The notes beneath the pieces are model-generated. The model did no database searches. It worked only from the letters and a program-made list of their open reading frames with translations, and had not been told where the DNA came from. Below are positions 19,122 through 27,715 of a DNA stretch of 47,039 nt, piece after piece. The stretch comes from Cohnella sp. GbtcB17 (GTDB lineage Bacteria; Bacillota; Bacilli; Paenibacillales; Paenibacillaceae), in NCBI RefSeq assembly GCF_019091135.1, contig NZ_JAGXJW010000062.1, positions 1-47,039 on the forward strand. Direction: 5' to 3'. Made by a program: the position numbers and the translations under genes. Positions within the stretch are counted from its first letter, which is position 1. The number at the start of each line of letters is the position of its first letter.

Positions 19122-20375
19122 TCAGAACTCGAATTCGACGTCCGTCAGACGGCGCTTGATCTCGCCGATGACGCGGCGTTCTTCTTCCTCTCCGGCGGCA
19201 AGGAACGTGACGGAGAAGCGGACGAAGTGGCCCGCGTCATCCCAAGGTACGGAAGAGATCAGCTTCTCGCGGATGAGGAATTGGGAGAAATCCTCGCCCG
19301 TCGCGAAGCGCTGTCCGCCCTTGATGCCCTTCGGGGCTTCGACGTACAGGAAAAACGAGCCCTTCGGCTTTTCGGCCTTGAAGCCGATCTCGTTCAGCGC
19401 GGCGACCAGCAGGTCGTGACGGCGCGAATACTTCTGCGCGATCGCTTCGGTGATCGACGGATTCGCAAGGCCGTAAGCAGCGGCCTTCTGGATCGCGATG
19501 AACTGGCCGGAGTCGTTGTTGTCCTTGATGTCGCTGAACGCCTTCACGATCAGCGGGTTGCCGGCAACGAAGCCGATCCGCCAGCCGGTCATGTTGTACG
19601 ACTTGGACAGCGAATGCAGCTCGACGCCGACATCCTTGGCGCCCGGCACGGACAGGAAGCTGAGCGGCTTCACGCCGTCATAGGTCAACGCGGCGTACGG
19701 CGCGTCGTGCACGACGACGACTTCGTTTTTCTTCGCCCATTCGACGACTTCCGCGAAAAATTCGGGGGTAGCCGCCGCGCCGGTCGGATTGTTCGGGTAG
19801 TTCAGGTACAGCAGCTTGGCGCTCTTCGCGATGCCGGCCGGAATGGCGGACAGATCGGGCAGGAAGTTGTTTTCCTTCGTCAGCTGAACGTTGTACACTT
19901 CGCCGCCCAAATACTTCGTATGCGTGCCGAGCACCGGATAGCCGGGTACCGTCATGATCGCGACGTCGCCCGGGTTGATGAACGCCGAAGGCATCATCGC
20001 GAGCGCCGGCTTGGAGCCGATCGAGTGGACGATCTCGTTGACCGGGTCGATGCCGTCTACCGAGAAAACTTCCTTCAGGTACTTCGCGGCCGCAGCCTTG
20101 AATTCGGGAATGCCGTTGTCAGCGTAGCCGCGGTTTTCCGGCTTGGCCGCTTCTTCGGCCAGCTTGGCGATGATGCCGTCGTCGGCCTTCTCGTCGGGTT
20201 CGCCTACGCCCAGGTCGATCAGCTCGATGTCCGGGAACGCCGCTTTGGCGGCAGCCTTGGCGCGCTTGATCTTTTCGAACTTGTAGATGTTCGTATCCTT
20301 GCCATAGTTCGCGCCGCCGATGCGGTCCGCGAATTGCTGTTGAATAAACGTTCCTTGATATTGTTCGACGCTCAC
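19122..20375 (-). CDS. dapL: LL-diaminopimelate aminotransferase
   Basis: A PLP enzyme of 417 residues, fold type I, that in the DapL route converts tetrahydrodipicolinate directly to LL-diaminopimelate for lysine and peptidoglycan. The PLP lysine is Lys258 in HSLSKSYNMTGWRIGF. Other landmarks are IDLGVGEPDEK (53-63), GYADNGIPEFK, YPVLGTHTKY, LNYPNNPTGA (191-200) and a conserved Arg region FVRFSVTF near the C-terminus. Start is GTG with AAGGAG 9-10 nt upstream. It is a single-gene unit between rluD and pyrR, where B. subtilis has no such gene. Related aminotransferases can act on other amino acids, so substrate is assigned by family. Confidence 0.88.
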   Translation of the reverse strand: MSVEQYQGTFIQQQFADRIGGANYGKDTNIYKFEKIKRAKAAAKAAFPDIELIDLGVGEPDEKADDGIIAKLAEEAAKPENRGYADNGIPEFKAAAAKYLKEVFSVDGIDPVNEIVHSIGSKPALAMMPSAFINPGDVAIMTVPGYPVLGTHTKYLGGEVYNVQLTKENNFLPDLSAIPAGIAKSAKLLYLNYPNNPTGAAATPEFFAEVVEWAKKNEVVVVHDAPYAALTYDGVKPLSFLSVPGAKDVGVELHSLSKSYNMTGWRIGFVAGNPLIVKAFSDIKDNNDSGQFIAIQKAAAYGLANPSITEAIAQKYSRRHDLLVAALNEIGFKAEKPKGSFFLYVEAPKGIKGGQRFATGEDFSQFLIREKLISSVPWDDAGHFVRFSVTFLAAGEEEERRVIGEIKRRLTDVEFEF

Positions 20376-20493
20376 TGGAAGACACTCCTTGTCCGATGGC
20401 GGACGTGTGATGGGATCGCTTGCTATGGTACCACTATGCCTTAAAACGGGCCCTCGCCGCCATGGACAAATCCGTCGATCATTTGCAGAAATT

Positions 20494-21537
20494 CTAGCGC
20501 GTGCGGAGCATGTGCAGCGCGTGCTCCATGTCTTCGGGCAGCGGCGCCTCGAACAAGAGCCGCTCCCCGGAGCGCGGGTGATCGAAGCCGAGCACGCCGG
20601 CGTGCAGCGCTTGTCCCTGCATGCCGAGAGTTCGCCCGGAGCGACCGCCGTAAAAAGGATCGCCGACGATCGTATGGCCGATGTACTTCATATGCACCCG
20701 AATCTGATGGGTGCGGCCCGTCTCGAGCTGCAGCTCGACCAGCGTATAATCCCCGAACCGTTCGATTACGGTGAAGTGCGTGACGGCCCGTTTCGCTCCC
20801 TTTTCCGTGACCGTGAACAGCTTGCGGTCCCCGGTGTCGCGCCCGATCGGCGCGTCAATCGTGCCGCGGTCGTGCGGCACGTTGCCGTACACGAGCGCCG
20901 TATAGCGCCGCGTGACGGAGTGATCCTTGAGCTGCTCGGCGAGGGAGGCATGCGCGAGATCGTTCTTCGCCGCCATGAGCAGGCCGGACGTATCCTTGTC
21001 GATGCGGTGCACGATGCCCGGCCGCAGACTCCCGTTGATCCCCGACAGGTCGCCGCAGTGATGCAGCAGTGCGTTGACGACGGTGCCTGAGGCATGTCCA
21101 GGCGCAGGGTGGACGACGAAGCCGCGCGGCTTGTCGATGACGATGACGTCCCCGTCTTCATAGACGACGTTAAGCGGAATGTCTTCGGGCTGCGCCTCGA
21201 TCGGCGCGGCGTCGGGCCTGTTCAAGGTGAGCACGCTGCCGGATGGCAGCTTGGCGTTGGGCTTCACCTGCAAGCCACCTACTCGCACATGGCCGTCGCG
21301 GATCCAATCCTGAATTTGCGAGCGGGACACGGACTCGTCTTCGATCGCGCCGGCGAGAAACTTGTCGACCCGCTGTCCCGCGACCTCCTCGCCGATCTCC
21401 CAGGACATCGCGTTCGAAGCGCCTTCTTCGTCCTCGTCGGACATCGCGAACGGACGCTCCCCTACCGGAAGCGCCGCCGCTGTCAAATCATCTTGTTCAG
21501 ACCGGCTGATGTTCGCTCGGTTCGTTCGGTTTTTCAT
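20494..21537 (-). CDS. rluD: RluD-family 23S rRNA pseudouridine synthase (YlyB)
   Basis: Isomerises uridines to pseudouridine in structured RNA. An S4 RNA-binding domain (about 52-100; GQRVDKFLA) is followed by the RluA/RluD catalytic domain with the active-site Asp180 in HRIDKDTSG and substrate loop LETGRTHQIRVHM. The first ATG has an excellent AGGAG 7 nt upstream but overlaps lspA by 41 bp and gives a 43-residue acidic N-terminal extension not usual for the family. ATG codons at 21444 and 21408 would give a standard-length protein but have weaker ribosome-binding sites. Same place as ylyB after lspA in B. subtilis. Confidence 0.92.
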   Translation of the reverse strand: MKNRTNRANISRSEQDDLTAAALPVGERPFAMSDEDEEGASNAMSWEIGEEVAGQRVDKFLAGAIEDESVSRSQIQDWIRDGHVRVGGLQVKPNAKLPSGSVLTLNRPDAAPIEAQPEDIPLNVVYEDGDVIVIDKPRGFVVHPAPGHASGTVVNALLHHCGDLSGINGSLRPGIVHRIDKDTSGLLMAAKNDLAHASLAEQLKDHSVTRRYTALVYGNVPHDRGTIDAPIGRDTGDRKLFTVTEKGAKRAVTHFTVIERFGDYTLVELQLETGRTHQIRVHMKYIGHTIVGDPFYGGRSGRTLGMQGQALHAGVLGFDHPRSGERLLFEAPLPEDMEHALHMLRTR

Positions 21538-22027
21538 TGTTGGTCTCCTGTGTCGATGCGGGCGTGAGCAGCGAATCGAGAATGATCAGACATACGCCGA
21601 CGACAATTGCGGAATCGGCGATATTAAAAATCGGGAACGTATAAGATCCGAAGTTGAGCTGCAGGAAATCGACGACTTGTCCGTAAATCGCGCGATCGAG
21701 AAAGTTGCCGAGCGCTCCGCCCAGGATGAGCGACAGCGCGGCGAGCATCAGCCTTCTGTTGTTCCGGTGCGACCGGTTCAAATAGATGACGATGGCGCCC
21801 ACGACGACGACGGTGATGAGCAAGAAAAACCAGCGCTGCTCCTGCAAGATGCCGAAGGCCGCTCCCCGATTGTGAATGAACGTGATGAGGAAAAAGTTGC
21901 CGATGACCTTGATTTGCTCGTTCAGTTCCAGGTTGTGCTCGATGATCTTCTTGGATACGTAATCGATGGCGAATACGACCGCAGCTGCGAGATAGTACAC
22001 CCATAAGCCGATTTGACGTCGTTGCAT
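21497..22027 (-). CDS. lspA: Lipoprotein signal peptidase (signal peptidase II)
   Basis: Integral-membrane aspartyl protease that cleaves the signal peptide of prolipoproteins. The protein is 176 residues from the ATG at 22027; the open frame extends 68 codons further but that part lacks homology. Four transmembrane helices can be seen (about 8-24, 44-60, 67-83, 131-151). The catalytic pair is Asp111 in GNFLDR and Asp138 in FNIADS, 27 residues apart as in B. subtilis. GGAAGGGCGG lies somewhat far upstream of the start. The C-terminal tail after residue 155 is polar and variable. Confidence 0.95.
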   Translation of the reverse strand: MQRRQIGLWVYYLAAAVVFAIDYVSKKIIEHNLELNEQIKVIGNFFLITFIHNRGAAFGILQEQRWFFLLITVVVVGAIVIYLNRSHRNNRRLMLAALSLILGGALGNFLDRAIYGQVVDFLQLNFGSYTFPIFNIADSAIVVGVCLIILDSLLTPASTQETNNEKPNEPSEHQPV

Positions 22028-22083
22028 GTCCGGATTGCCGCCCTTCCGCGAATGATTCTGACCGCTTTGGCCGAATGCACTGA

Positions 22084-22113
22084 TTTTAACATACCGCCGG
22101 AGCGGGCGTCCAA
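22084..22113 (-). promoter_or_regulatory. Candidate promoter for lspA-rluD
   Basis: TTGGAC (22113-22108) and TTAAAA (22089-22084) lie 18 bp apart on the - strand, about 60 bp before lspA. Moderate match to sigma-A. Confidence 0.4.
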
Positions 22114-22247
22114 CGTCTTCCCCCAAATCGCGGCAGCATCTCCAGTACATGCCCTGCTCCTGCCCGACATGATTTTTCGCCCCTGCGCACAAACTAGCTG
22201 TCGTATGGAACGTTACGTCGCTTCGCGACAATCAAGGAGGGATCGGC

Positions 22248-22991
22248 ATGCATCGCACGTTGTCCGATAGCTTTATGCTTGAGCAGCGCCGGCGCCTGCT
22301 GGCGCTTCGGGCCGACATCGAGAGCCGCGTCGGCGCGAACGGACATTTCGGCCTCGTCGACAGCTACCGCGACGCGACGGGCGAGCTGAGCGGCATCGAC
22401 AATCACCCAGCCGACGCCGGCACGGAGACGTTCGAGCGGGCCAAGGACATCGCCTTGCTTGAACGCGAAGCGCTGACGCTCGAAAAGGTGGAAGCCGCCA
22501 TACGCCGCATGGAAACGGGCGAATACGGCATTTGCGAAGCGTGCGGCAAGTTCATTCCGGCAGAGCGGCTGCTGGCGATGCCTACGGCGGTTTACTGCGT
22601 GGAGCACGAACCGGTTCAGGCCGAAAAAGAAGGACGGCCGGCGGAGGAACTCTTTTTGCACCCGCCGTTCGGGCGCACCAGCATGGACGAGAGCGACGAG
22701 CAGAACGGCTTCGACGGCGAAGACGCCTGGCAAATCGTCGAATCGTGGGGCAATTCGGACAGTCCCGCGATGGCCGAAGGCAACAATAACGACGATTACA
22801 ATGCCATTTATATCGAGTCGGACGAAAACGACGGCTTCGTCGAGCCGATCGAGAGCTTTCTTGCGGCAGATATTACCGGCCACTCGAGCGGCATCGTACG
22901 CAATAGCGCCTATCGCAGATATCTCGAAGCGCACGAGGGCGAGGGGCTGCTCGAACCGGACGACTGGTCGGACGGTCAAACCGGCGATTGA
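22248..22991 (+). CDS. YteA-type DksA/TraR zinc-finger regulator
   Basis: This 247-residue protein belongs to the yteA family of DksA/TraR-like proteins, which act on RNA polymerase rather than DNA. An N-terminal helical part contains the family segment DNHPADAGTETFERAKD (51-67). A zinc finger Cys96-x2-Cys99-x17-Cys117-x2-His120 follows MRxMETGEYGICEACG. The acidic C-terminal half (121-247) is typical of yteA proteins and lacks known motifs. GGAGGG precedes the ATG. It is the only + strand gene after 8 kb. In B. subtilis the dksA-like ylyA occupies the same interval between ileS and lspA and is reported to affect forespore transcription, so a sporulation role is plausible. Confidence 0.88.
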   Translation: MHRTLSDSFMLEQRRRLLALRADIESRVGANGHFGLVDSYRDATGELSGIDNHPADAGTETFERAKDIALLEREALTLEKVEAAIRRMETGEYGICEACGKFIPAERLLAMPTAVYCVEHEPVQAEKEGRPAEELFLHPPFGRTSMDESDEQNGFDGEDAWQIVESWGNSDSPAMAEGNNNDDYNAIYIESDENDGFVEPIESFLAADITGHSSGIVRNSAYRRYLEAHEGEGLLEPDDWSDGQTGD

Positions 22992-22995
22992 ACGG

Positions 22996-23025
22996 ACGCC
23001 TGCCTTCGGGCGGGCGTTTATTTTT
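22996..23025 (+). terminator. Terminator of the yteA-type gene
   Basis: ACGCCTGCC, loop TTCG, GGCGGGCGT, then TTTATTTTT. It begins 5 bp after the stop codon and lies in the gap to the convergent DUF5665 gene. Confidence 0.88.
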
Positions 23026-23032
23026 GCCTCAG

Positions 23033-23398
23033 CTAATAATGCTCGATTTCCAGCTGTCGCTGCACGATTTTGACGATCTCGGCGATATAGTCACCGATGA
23101 TCGGCAAATTCAGCGCGCCGAGGATTTGAAGGAGCCATACGATCGTCGCCGCGAAAAAAGTAAAGCCGAGCGCAATGCCGATCCCTCTTGCGATGCCCGA
23201 CAGCCAGTTGCGCCAGATGAGCTGCCAGGGTCTGCTCATTAGATTGACGTAATCTCTCAGCTGCGCTTTTTCCATCTGCACCGCCAGCTCGTCCAGCCGC
23301 TTGGACAATCCCTCGAGCAAGCGGCGCAGCGCGCCCGCCTCCTCCGCCAGCGTCTTCAACCGCGTGTCCGGCCTCGCGCCGGGCTTGTTCTCGCTCAT
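23033..23398 (-). CDS. DUF5665 membrane protein
   Basis: This 121-residue protein of unknown function shows the DUF5665 pattern. It has a charged helical N-terminus (1-50), a conserved block LRDYVNLMSRPWQLIWRNWLSG (about 47-68), a glycine-rich membrane helix GIARGIGIALGFTFFAATIVWLLQIL (about 68-93) and a conserved end LNLPIIGDYIAEIVKIVQ (about 96-113). It is probably a single-span or re-entrant inner-membrane protein. GGGAGG lies about 12 nt before the ATG. Just downstream of ileS but behind a terminator-like hairpin. No function can be inferred beyond membrane location. Confidence 0.85.
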   Translation of the reverse strand: MSENKPGARPDTRLKTLAEEAGALRRLLEGLSKRLDELAVQMEKAQLRDYVNLMSRPWQLIWRNWLSGIARGIGIALGFTFFAATIVWLLQILGALNLPIIGDYIAEIVKIVQRQLEIEHY

Positions 23399-23421
23399 GC
23401 CGCTCTTTCGCCTCCCCGCGC

Positions 23422-23487
23422 AAAAACGAGCCCTGCCGCGGGAACACCGGCCAAATGGCTGTCGTTCGCTTGCGGACAGGACTCGTT
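23422..23487 (-). terminator. Probable terminator or attenuator between ileS and the DUF5665 gene
   Basis: On the - strand AACGAGTCCTG pairs with CAGGGCTCGTT (one G-T pair) across a 43-nt internal region, followed by TTTTTG. The long internal region could form its own hairpins. It may allow partial read-through into the DUF5665 gene. Confidence 0.6.
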
Positions 23488-23561
23488 ATCGCTTCCTGCT
23501 CTTATTCAGGTTGGCTCAAATCGCGACGGTTCATACCCGATCGATGCGGAACGGCCGGCGT

Positions 23562-26500
23562 TCAGCCTGCCACGATCGCGATGCCGATCCGCAGCTCGCC
23601 GGCTTGCACCGTCTCCGTCGCGTCGGTGCGGCCGAACGATACGTCGTTGACGAGCACGTTGTCGCGCAGCACGTCGTCAAAGGCGCGGAGCGCCGCTTCG
23701 GTCTCGGCGTCCGCCTCGAGCACAAGGCCGACCCTTTGCTCGATCGGCAGATCGAGCTTTTTGCGCTGGTCCTGCACGGCCCGGATCACTTCGCGCACGA
23801 TGCCTTCCTGCACGAGCGCCGGCGTCAGCTCGGTGTTGAGCGCGACGGTGACGCCGCCGCCGGAGGCCGAAGCGAAGCCCGGCTTCGCCTGCTTTTCGAT
23901 GAGCAGCTCGTCGAGCGTCACCGTGAGAGCCTCTCCTTCGGGCGAAACGTATGACAGCTCGCCGGACGACACGATCGCGCGCGCCTCCTCGGCCGACAGC
24001 GACTTCAGCTTGCCCTGGATCGGGCCGACATGCTTGCCGTACTTTTTGCCCGCCAGCTTCAGGTTCAGCTTAAGCGTGTAGTCGACGAAGCCGCTGTCTT
24101 CGGTCACGAGCGTGACGGCTTTGACGTTGATCTCGTCCTTGACGATCTCCTCGTATTCGGCGGCGTCGAACGGCACGCTCAGCGCGACGAGCAGCTCGGA
24201 CAGCGGCTGGCGCGTCTTGAGCCCCGTCTCGTTGCGCACGTTGCGCGCGAGCTCGACGATGCCGCGGGCCGTCTCCATGTCGCGCTCGAGCGCGGCGTCG
24301 ATCGCGCCGGCGTCGGCGACCGGATAGTCGGCCAGATGGACGCTGCCCTTGCCGCCCAGGTTGCCGTACAGATCCTCGGCAAGGAACGGGAGGTAAGGCG
24401 CGATCAGCTTCGCCAGCGTCAGCAGCACGGTGCCGAGCGTCTGGTAGGCTGCGACCTTGTCTTCGCCGAGGCCGCTTCCCCAGAAGCGGTCGCGGGAGCG
24501 CCGCACGTACCAGTTGGACAGCTCGTCGACAAACGCCTCGATGCGCTTCGCCGGATTCAGGAAGTCGTTCGCATCGAGTCCTTCGACGGTAGCGCCAACG
24601 AGCGAGTTGAGGCGCGACAGAATCCAGCGGTCCAGCTTGTTCTCGGAACGCTTCGCTGCATGCTCCTCGGGCTTGTAGCCGTCGATCGTCGCATACAGCG
24701 CGTAGAACGCATGCGTGTTGACGATCGTGTCGACGACCTTCGACTTCGCTTCGGCGACGATGCCTTTTGAGAAGCGCTTGCTGTTCCAAGGTGCGCTGTC
24801 GGCGAGCAGCGCCCAGCGGAAGGCGTCGGTGCCGAACTCCTCGATGATGTCCCAAGGGTCGATGACGTTGCCCTTGGATTTGCTCATTTTCTGACCGTTC
24901 TCGTCGAGCACGTGCCCCGTCGAGATGACCGATTTGTACGGCGCTCTGCCGTTGTACAGCGTCGAGACGGCCAGCAGGCTGAAAAACCAGCCGCGCGTCT
25001 GGTCGATCCCCTCGCAGATGAAGTCGGCGGGGTACTGCTCCTCGAAGCGCTCCTTGTTCTCGAACGGATAATGCTGCTGCGCGAACGGCATCGAGCCGCT
25101 GTCGAACCAGACGTCGATCACCTCCGGCGTCCGGTGCATCGTGCCGCCGCATGCGCAGCGCAGCTCGATGGCGTCGACGTAAGGCTTGTGCAGCTCGATG
25201 TCCTCGGCGACCTCGCCCACGGCCGCCGCGCGAAGTTCCGCGATGCTGCCCGGCGATTTTTCCGCGCCGCAGTCGTCGCAAGTCCATACGTTGAGCGGCG
25301 TGCCCCAGTAGCGGTTGCGGCTGATGTTCCAGTCGACCAGGTCCTCGAGGAACTTGCCGAACCGGCCGTCGCGCAGGTGCTCGGGATACCAGGCGATGTC
25401 TTTATTGTTTTCGATCAGTTGCTCCTTGACCGCCGTCGTCTTGATGAACCAGCTCTCGGTCGCGTAGTACAGCAGCGGCGTCTTGCAGCGCCAGCAGAAC
25501 GGATAGCTGTGCTCGTGCTTTTCCTTGTGGTACAGCAGGCCGCGCTCGGACAGCGACTTCACGATGTCGATGTCGACCTCCGGATCCTTGACGAAGCGTC
25601 CGGCAAAGCCCTTCACCTCGTCGGTATAGCGGCCCTGGCCGTTGACCAGCTGCAGCATCGGTACGCCGTGCTCGCGGGCGACGCGATAGTCGTCCTCGCC
25701 GTGCGCCGGCGCGATATGGACGATGCCCGTACCGCTCGAGTCGGAGACGAACGCTGCATCGATGATGCGGTACGCGCCGTCGAGCGGACCTCCCGCGTAA
25801 GGGAACAGCGGCTCATAGGCCAGGCCGACGAGGTCTTTGCCCCGCACGGTGCCGAGCGTCTCGTACTCGCCCTTCATGACTTTGTCGGCCAGCGTGCCGG
25901 CTACGATAAACGTCTCGCCGTTTTGGACGACGCGCACGTATTCGATGTCCGGATGCACGGCGAGCGCGACGTTGGACGGCAGCGTCCAAGGCGTCGTCGT
26001 CCAGGCGAGGACGAATTCGCCGCTGTCCTTTAGCTTGAACTTCGCCGTTGCAGTCAGGTCCTTGACGTCCTCGTAGCCCTGTGCGACCTCGTGCGAGCTG
26101 AGCGTCGTCTGGCAGTCCGGGCAATACGGGCTGACGCGATGGCCGCGGTACAGCAGCCCTTTGCCGTGGATCGTGGACAGCAGATGCCACACGCTCTCGA
26201 TGTATTTGTTTTCCAACGTGATATACGGATTGTCGAGGTCGGTCCAATAGCCGATCGCCTCGGTCAGTTCTCGCCACTGGCGTTCGTACTCGAACACGCT
26301 CTCCTTGCACTTTTTGATGAACGGCTCGACGCCGTAGTTCTCGATCTCCTGCTTGCCCGAGATGCCGAGCTGCTTCTCGACGCCGAGCTCGACGGGCAAG
26401 CCGTGCGTGTCCCATCCGGCCTTGCGGGTGACGCGATAGCCGGACATCGTCTTGTAGCGGCTCACGAAGTCCTTGATGACGCGGCCGAGCACGTGCCCGA

Positions 26501-26663
26501 TGTGCGGCTTGCCGTTCGCCGTAGGCGGGCCTTCGTAGAAGACGAAGTTCGGCTTGCCGTTGCGGTTTTCGATGGACCGGCGGAACGTGTCCTCGGCCTT
26601 CCATTGCTCCAATACGCGCAGCTCGCGGCTGCGGGCTTTTTCTTTTACGTCCACGCGACGCAT
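23562..26663 (-). CDS. ileS: Isoleucyl-tRNA synthetase, IleRS2 (eukaryote-like) class
   Basis: Charges tRNA-Ile. The 1033-residue protein has HIGH at 54-57 (GKPHIGHVLG), a CP1 editing domain, KMSKS at 592-596 (GQKMSKSKGNV), an anticodon-binding domain from about 670, and a long C-terminal extension (SSGELSYVSPEGE, then SASGGGVTVALNTELTPALVQEG). The start sequence (RVDVKEKARSRELRVLEQWK) and the C-terminus are those of the eukaryote-like class, which is known to be naturally tolerant of mupirocin. I chose the ATG at 26663, with AAAAGGA 9 nt upstream; two nearer ATGs at 26669 and 26672 are too close to that site, and the open frame beyond is T-box leader. Regulated by the Ile T-box. Confidence 0.95.
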   Translation of the reverse strand: MRRVDVKEKARSRELRVLEQWKAEDTFRRSIENRNGKPNFVFYEGPPTANGKPHIGHVLGRVIKDFVSRYKTMSGYRVTRKAGWDTHGLPVELGVEKQLGISGKQEIENYGVEPFIKKCKESVFEYERQWRELTEAIGYWTDLDNPYITLENKYIESVWHLLSTIHGKGLLYRGHRVSPYCPDCQTTLSSHEVAQGYEDVKDLTATAKFKLKDSGEFVLAWTTTPWTLPSNVALAVHPDIEYVRVVQNGETFIVAGTLADKVMKGEYETLGTVRGKDLVGLAYEPLFPYAGGPLDGAYRIIDAAFVSDSSGTGIVHIAPAHGEDDYRVAREHGVPMLQLVNGQGRYTDEVKGFAGRFVKDPEVDIDIVKSLSERGLLYHKEKHEHSYPFCWRCKTPLLYYATESWFIKTTAVKEQLIENNKDIAWYPEHLRDGRFGKFLEDLVDWNISRNRYWGTPLNVWTCDDCGAEKSPGSIAELRAAAVGEVAEDIELHKPYVDAIELRCACGGTMHRTPEVIDVWFDSGSMPFAQQHYPFENKERFEEQYPADFICEGIDQTRGWFFSLLAVSTLYNGRAPYKSVISTGHVLDENGQKMSKSKGNVIDPWDIIEEFGTDAFRWALLADSAPWNSKRFSKGIVAEAKSKVVDTIVNTHAFYALYATIDGYKPEEHAAKRSENKLDRWILSRLNSLVGATVEGLDANDFLNPAKRIEAFVDELSNWYVRRSRDRFWGSGLGEDKVAAYQTLGTVLLTLAKLIAPYLPFLAEDLYGNLGGKGSVHLADYPVADAGAIDAALERDMETARGIVELARNVRNETGLKTRQPLSELLVALSVPFDAAEYEEIVKDEINVKAVTLVTEDSGFVDYTLKLNLKLAGKKYGKHVGPIQGKLKSLSAEEARAIVSSGELSYVSPEGEALTVTLDELLIEKQAKPGFASASGGGVTVALNTELTPALVQEGIVREVIRAVQDQRKKLDLPIEQRVGLVLEADAETEAALRAFDDVLRDNVLVNDVSFGRTDATETVQAGELRIGIAIVAG

Positions 26664-26706
26664 GACCATCATTCCTTTTCTCGTCGGATTTACTGCGGTC
26701 TGAAAA

Positions 26707-27024
26707 TAAAAAAAGCCCCGTCCCGTAAAGGGACGAGACATCGCTCGCGGTACCACCCTTGTTCAGCCGCAATCTCGCCCATATGGGGAAAAGAGCGGCG
26801 CTCAAGCCGGACGGCCCGGCATGCAATCGGCATGGCGGTCGATCCGGTATCCCTTAACGAGGGACGTTCGGCCGGTCTTAATGATCCGGCGCAATGACCG
26901 GACGTTCGGATCGGCGTCTCGGGGAGGATGGGCGACGCGGCGTCCAACGTTGGCTCGCAGCAGCCGCCAACTCTCTGGGATGGTTCATCCGCACGCCGTT
27001 CCCGTCATCGACGTTAACGCGTAT
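26707..27024 (-). promoter_or_regulatory. T-box riboswitch controlling ileS
   Basis: A leader of about 320 nt ends with the T-box core AAGGGTGGTACCGCG (26760-26746) and then a terminator, CTCGTCCC-TTTAC-GGGACGGG followed by GGCTTTTTTT (26738-26707). Uncharged tRNA pairs with the core and blocks the terminator, raising IleRS. In stem I the AGAGAG element with GAGCCAACG is seen around 26950-26976. A probable Ile specifier ATC lies near 26911-26909, but I could not fold stem I by hand to prove it. The downstream gene supports isoleucine specificity. Confidence 0.93.
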
Positions 27025-27030
27025 AACCCA

Positions 27031-27059
27031 TTTATACGGCGAAGAAGCCGATTTGTCAA
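27031..27059 (-). promoter_or_regulatory. Sigma-A promoter of ileS
   Basis: TTGACA (27059-27054), 17-bp spacer, TATAAA (27036-27031) on the - strand. Near consensus, about 7 bp upstream of the T-box leader. It lies just past the divIVA stop; no divIVA terminator is seen. Confidence 0.9.
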
Positions 27060-27097
27060 ATCGGCGTTCGCCTATCCCGTTCGCGCTTCGCGTTCGA

Positions 27098-27616
27098 CTA
27101 TTCGACGATCTCGCGAACACGAGGCTCGCTGTCGCGGTCCCGCGCGCGGGACTCCGGCGGCTCGAGCTTCTCCCAGCCGTCCTGCGTGAGCAGGTCGAGC
27201 TGCGTCTCGACGAGCGTACGGAAGCGCGCCCGGTAAATCGCCGCCTGCTTCTTCAGCTCCTCCACTTCGAGCGCGTACTTGCGCGACTTCGAGAGCGATT
27301 CGTTGATGATACGGTCGGCGTTCTTCTCCGCTTCCTTGACGATCAGCTGGGCTTCCTTCTTCGCGTTGTTCTTCACCTCGTCGGCCGCTTCCTGCGCGAC
27401 GATGATCGTCTTGCTCAGCGTCTCTTCGATGTTCGCGAAGTGGCCGAGCCGCTCCTGAAGACCGGCGATCTGGTTCTGCAGCTCTTTGTTGTCGCGGATC
27501 ATCGCTTCGTAATCCTTGATGATCTGGTCGAGGAACTCGTTCACTTCATCTTCGTCGTAACCGCGCAATCTGCGGCCGAATTCCTTGTTATGAATATCCA
27601 ACGGCGTCAATGGCAT
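27098..27616 (-). CDS. divIVA: Septum-site and pole protein DivIVA
   Basis: Senses negative membrane curvature at septa and poles and recruits division-site and sporulation partners. The 172-residue protein starts at the ATG at 27616 (GGAGG 8 nt upstream); 16 further open codons upstream are not expected in the family. The lipid-binding N-terminal domain is intact (LTPLDIHNKEFGRRLRGYDEDEVNEFLDQ in two blocks at 3-31), with the exposed Phe/Arg region around FGRRLRGY. A continuous coiled coil runs from about 32 to 150, and an acidic tail follows. Last gene of the sepF-ylmG-ylmH-divIVA string. Confidence 0.95.
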   Translation of the reverse strand: MPLTPLDIHNKEFGRRLRGYDEDEVNEFLDQIIKDYEAMIRDNKELQNQIAGLQERLGHFANIEETLSKTIIVAQEAADEVKNNAKKEAQLIVKEAEKNADRIINESLSKSRKYALEVEELKKQAAIYRARFRTLVETQLDLLTQDGWEKLEPPESRARDRDSEPRVREIVE

Positions 27617-27715
27617 TGGCCGTACCTCCCGTGCATCGAGTTCTTGATTCGCGACAGGTCGCAAGATCGCTATGTAAGGCAGATTCGACGCGAGACGCGG
27701 AATTCCTGCTTGATT

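Noticed and set aside
16933..20444. Long + strand frames opposite pyrC, pyrR and dapL
   Set aside because: Same codon-bias shadows; no domain or start signal.
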